Assembly: GCF_020616515.1 (NCBI RefSeq) | Contig: NZ_CP085135.1 | Location: 5,379,001-5,443,000 of the forward strand | Reading direction: 5' to 3' | Length of the DNA stretch: 64,000 bases | Source of the DNA: Mesorhizobium sp. PAMC28654 | GTDB taxonomy: Bacteria; Pseudomonadota; Alphaproteobacteria; Rhizobiales; Rhizobiaceae | In this document: in pieces, positions 61,315 through 64,000 of the stretch | Layout: each line of letters opens with the position of its first letter | Numbering within the stretch: position 1 is the first letter of the stretch | Notes under the pieces: model-generated | Told to the model about the DNA's origin: nothing | What the model saw: the letters and a program-made list of their open reading frames with translations, nothing else | Database searches by the model: none | Program-made: the position numbers and the translations under genes

Positions 61315-63225
61315 TCACGCATCCCACAGCCCCTTCTTCCTCAACTCCTCTATTTCGCGCGCCGCCCTCTCTCGCAGGCGGGCGTCGCGCAGCAGTTTTT
61401 CCACGGCTGCGTCGTCGGACTTGTCGGAATAGCGGAACTCGCTGTCGGCGTAGCGGTTGATCTCCTGCATGACCATGTCCATCGAAAAAGGCCCGCGCAG
61501 CTCCTCGATCATCGCTTTCTTCTCGTCGTAGCCCTTGTGCATGAAGGCCTCCGGCTTCTCGAACCAGTCGTCGGGGAGCTCGATGTCCATGGCGCGCATC
61601 TTGATGGCGTCGGTGACGTTCTTGATGGCGCGGCCGGTGAAGCGTGGCTCGGCGGCCTTGATCAGGTGCAGATAGGTGCCGATGTCGGCCATCGACTTCG
61701 GCGCCCCATTCTCCTTCATGTAGCGCTCATAGACCCGCGTCAGCCCATCTTCCTGCGGTTTCTCATGCTCCTCATAGGCTTCGGTCACGGCGCGCTGGAT
61801 CTCCTGCGCGGCGTAGAGCTTGTGGTCGCCGAGCGGGATCTTGTGGTTCTTGCCGGCGAGCAGCACGAAGATGTCGATATAGTCGTCGCGGGTCTGCGGC
61901 CCGTCGACCAGCCAGCGGGCGCCGGCGCGCTGGCGTAGCGCATCGTCGACGTTTTCGGGATAATTGGAGAACATGCCGAACGAGCAGTTGCCGCGCACGA
62001 CGGTGGAGGCGCCGGCGAAGGCGTCCATCAGCACGCCGGTGATCTCCTGCTGGCCGGCGGAAGCGCGGTCGTCGGAGCGGCGCGCCGCCACCTGGTCGAT
62101 GTCGTCGATGGTGCCGAAGCCGATGACGCGCGGGTTCAGCACATTGTTGATGAACTGGCGGCAGTTCTGGCCGGACTTGCCCTGGTAGGACGAGATCTGG
62201 TCGACGCCGAAATTCTCATAGGCGAAGGGATAGCCGGCGACCTGGCAGTAGTCGTTGACGAGGCCGGCGATCATCTGGATCAGCGTCGTCTTGCCGGTGC
62301 CGGGCGCACCGTCGCCGATGAAGGTGAACAGGAAGCCGCCGAGCTCGACGAAGGGGTTCAACTCGCGCTCGAAATCATAGGCCATCAGCATCTTGGCGAG
62401 CTTGACCGACTGGTATTTGGCGATGTGGTTGCCGACGACCTCTTCCGGCTTCTTGAAGGTCATGACCAGCGGCTTGGAGCGCTTGCCAGGGGCAACGTCG
62501 AAACCATCCAGGGTGAAATCGTCGGCGTCGATGCGGATATGGGCGTTCTCGAAGGGGCCGATGCCGTCGAAGCGGCCTTTTCGCGCCAAAAGCCCGTCGA
62601 TGGCGACGCGGGCGAAGGCGCGTGCCCTGGTCATCAGGTCGGCGTCATCGGAAGCGCCTGATATCGCCTTGTCGAGGCCGGCAAGGATCGACTTCACCGC
62701 ATCCTGCGGCGTGTCGAACAGGAAGTCGGGCTCGGGCGTGTCGTTGGGCGCTTCGCCGTCGCTGTCGATCAGCTGGAACAGATAGGAAGACAGGCTGAAG
62801 GCCGAAATGTAAGCCGAAGCCGACAGAAGCTTCTTGAAGGCGGCGGCGTCGTCGCCCTCAAGCGGGGCGCGGGCGTTGCGCGCCTGCAGGCTTTCGAGAT
62901 CGGAACCCTCGGCGAAGATGTCCGAAATGGCCAGCGCGATCGCCGTGCCGCGCCGGGCGCGAAACAAAAGCGTGTGCCGCGGGATGGTCAGCAACGGGTC
63001 TTCGGGATGGACAGCGCCGACGGTCTTCGACAGCTCGACCTCACGCGTGCGGCGCACCGACCCGACCGACACGGTCGAGACGAAGCGGCGGTTGGTGCCG
63101 GCAAGCGCGGTGCCGGACTCACGCGACGGGTCTTCCAGCACGACGATGCGGGTGATGAAGCTCTGCGCGGTGGCGCGATGCTTTTCGATCGAGGCTTCCG
63201 GGATGGTGGTCAGGCCGGTGTCCAT
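61315..63225 (-). CDS. AAA+ family ATPase with a variant Walker B
   Basis: A 636-residue protein. The N-terminal 285 residues are a helical region without a recognised domain. The AAA+ core follows: Walker A at 304-313 (GDGAPGTGKT), a Walker B-like VIGFGTIDDID at 367-377, where a D-x-D replaces the usual D-E, sensor-1-like FGMFSNYPENVDDAL (about 417-430) and arginines RQRAGAR near 431-437. A C-terminal helical lid and basic tail end the protein. It presumably remodels partner proteins, perhaps the DUF2333 and DUF6638-like products encoded next to it. The role is unknown. Confidence 0.85.
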   Translation of the reverse strand: MDTGLTTIPEASIEKHRATAQSFITRIVVLEDPSRESGTALAGTNRRFVSTVSVGSVRRTREVELSKTVGAVHPEDPLLTIPRHTLLFRARRGTAIALAISDIFAEGSDLESLQARNARAPLEGDDAAAFKKLLSASAYISAFSLSSYLFQLIDSDGEAPNDTPEPDFLFDTPQDAVKSILAGLDKAISGASDDADLMTRARAFARVAIDGLLARKGRFDGIGPFENAHIRIDADDFTLDGFDVAPGKRSKPLVMTFKKPEEVVGNHIAKYQSVKLAKMLMAYDFERELNPFVELGGFLFTFIGDGAPGTGKTTLIQMIAGLVNDYCQVAGYPFAYENFGVDQISSYQGKSGQNCRQFINNVLNPRVIGFGTIDDIDQVAARRSDDRASAGQQEITGVLMDAFAGASTVVRGNCSFGMFSNYPENVDDALRQRAGARWLVDGPQTRDDYIDIFVLLAGKNHKIPLGDHKLYAAQEIQRAVTEAYEEHEKPQEDGLTRVYERYMKENGAPKSMADIGTYLHLIKAAEPRFTGRAIKNVTDAIKMRAMDIELPDDWFEKPEAFMHKGYDEKKAMIEELRGPFSMDMVMQEINRYADSEFRYSDKSDDAAVEKLLRDARLRERAAREIEELRKKGLWDA

Positions 63226-63294
63226 CAGATTGTCCTCTCTGAGAAGGCCCCGGCAAGCAGATGGGGGGCAGCGCCAACCGAAACCAGGCTTGTC

Positions 63295-64000
63295 TCAAAC
63301 ATCCGAGATCACCTGTCCGTTCGACAGGATGTGAACTTTGTAGCCGGCAAATATCTTCTGCGCCTCGCCGGCTGCGTAGAGCGCCTGGTAGGCTTCATGC
63401 GGGATCAGCGCGTGGTTCTCGTAGCTCGATACGCCCTGGCGCGCAGCTTCGAGGTCATCGGTGTTGATGAAGAATTCCTGCGTCGTCTTCTCGCTCGAAA
63501 ACAGTCCCTTGCGGCCGGGTTTCTCGCCCTTGGAATAGACCTCCTGGATGGTCCAGGTCAGCAGCCATGCATTTTCGGGCTTGCGCACCTTGGCCAGAAC
63601 CTCGGTCACCGTCGAATTGTTGTCGGTGATCCCAGCTGAGTAGAAGGGGCCGAGCACGACGCGGCGCAGCTGCTTGGGGTGCAGCGGCTCGAAATCCTTG
63701 TCGAGGTTGACGGCGATCGTGGCCGGCGACAGCGTGTAGGCCGAATTCTTTTCGGTGAAATCGTCGAAACGGTGGGCAAGCTCGGGATTGAGCAAGCCGT
63801 CGACCGGCAAGGGGATATCGACCTTGTCGTTCAGCCGGCCGTTCTTGTCGACAAGCTGCCGGATCATCGCCTCGGAGGAATCCTCCACCGTCACCATGTA
63901 GACCAGCGGCAGGTTGGCGCTGCCGTCGAAACTGGCCCAGTGGACGAGATAGTAGGGGCGTCCGGTCTTGGGATTCACCGAGACCTTGGCCGTCTGCGCC
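63295..64000 (-). CDS. Unrecognised gene, 5' end beyond the window
   Basis: The frame is open from the stop at 63295 to the window edge, at least 235 codons. The visible C-terminal part reads ...AQTAKVSVNPKTGRPYYLVHWASFDGSANLPLVYMVTVEDSS... to HILSNGQVISDV. It includes ITDNNSTVTEVLAKVRKPENAWLLTWTIQEVYSKGEKPGRKG. No membrane segment or motif was recognised. It precedes the AAA+ gene by 69 bp on the same strand, so it is the upstream member of the operon. A GTG at 63978 is in frame but sits inside continuous coding sequence, so it is probably not the start. Confidence 0.7.
   Translation of the reverse strand, partial: AQTAKVSVNPKTGRPYYLVHWASFDGSANLPLVYMVTVEDSSEAMIRQLVDKNGRLNDKVDIPLPVDGLLNPELAHRFDDFTEKNSAYTLSPATIAVNLDKDFEPLHPKQLRRVVLGPFYSAGITDNNSTVTEVLAKVRKPENAWLLTWTIQEVYSKGEKPGRKGLFSSEKTTQEFFINTDDLEAARQGVSSYENHALIPHEAYQALYAAGEAQKIFAGYKVHILSNGQVISDV

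Overview
The window looks like a chromosomal segment of a Rhizobiales alphaproteobacterium, most probably Mesorhizobium or a close relative. It is GC-rich throughout. It carries the alphaproteobacterial cell-cycle regulators sciP, ctrA and chpT, a fused trpE(G) behind a WWW leader peptide as in rhizobia, a DUF1134 protein, a DUF2333 protein and mobile-type intergenic repeats familiar from mesorhizobia. Genus and family names rest on recognition of protein sequences, not on a database search.

Layout. 1-3.3 kb is an accessory edge: a truncated IS21-type istA, an OmpR-family regulator, a conspicuously AT-rich PAP2 phosphatase gene and decayed coding sequence, ending at an elongator tRNA-Met. 3.5-13.8 kb is core: a sugar-type dehydrogenase, mnmA, then the cell-cycle and motility group sciP, fliJ, ctrA, a REC-only protein and chpT, followed by DUF1134, coiled-coil and SpoU methyltransferase genes. 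13.9-24 kb is mixed housekeeping, with a pair of small paralogous membrane proteins at 18.0-19.1 kb. 24.2-28.7 kb holds leuA with a leucine-rich leader peptide, divergent from an ATP-grasp/esterase/SnoaL operon. 28.7-35.7 kb is a transport and regulation region (DHA2 exporter and LysR; MarR, isochorismatase-like, membrane protein and MFS). The last MFS gene is split by a complete IS3-family element with a 3-bp target duplication. 35.4-39.4 kb carries an SDR, a DsrE-like protein, a duplicated-domain secreted protein and a complete IS630-family element. 39.4-51.8 kb holds a CDF exporter, trpE(G) with its attenuator, several catabolic enzymes and the PQQ glucose dehydrogenase gcd with a divergent MarR gene. 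52.1-56.8 kb has a LuxR-type and a GlxA-type regulator, a cysteine hydrolase, and a small secreted peptide gene followed by an unrecognised membrane protein. fhs follows. From 58.8 kb to the right edge there is one uncharacterised operon: an unrecognised gene running off the window, an AAA+ ATPase with a variant Walker B, a DUF6638-like protein and a DUF2333 membrane protein.

How the genes connect. CtrA, ChpT and SciP are the phosphorelay output, phosphotransferase and CtrA antagonist of the alphaproteobacterial cell cycle. The ctrA promoter region here carries four GANTC methylation sites within 77 bp, and sciP has a CtrA-like box. Two amino-acid biosynthesis genes (leuA, trpE(G)) have visible leader-peptide attenuators. 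Several regulator/target pairs (HxlR/quinone reductase, MarR/exporter operon, MarR/gcd, GlxA/hydrolase) have inverted repeats between them that could be operators. The best candidates for undescribed biology are the AAA+/DUF2333/DUF6638 operon, the ATP-grasp/esterase/SnoaL operon, and the small secreted peptide plus membrane protein pair at 55.2-56.8 kb.
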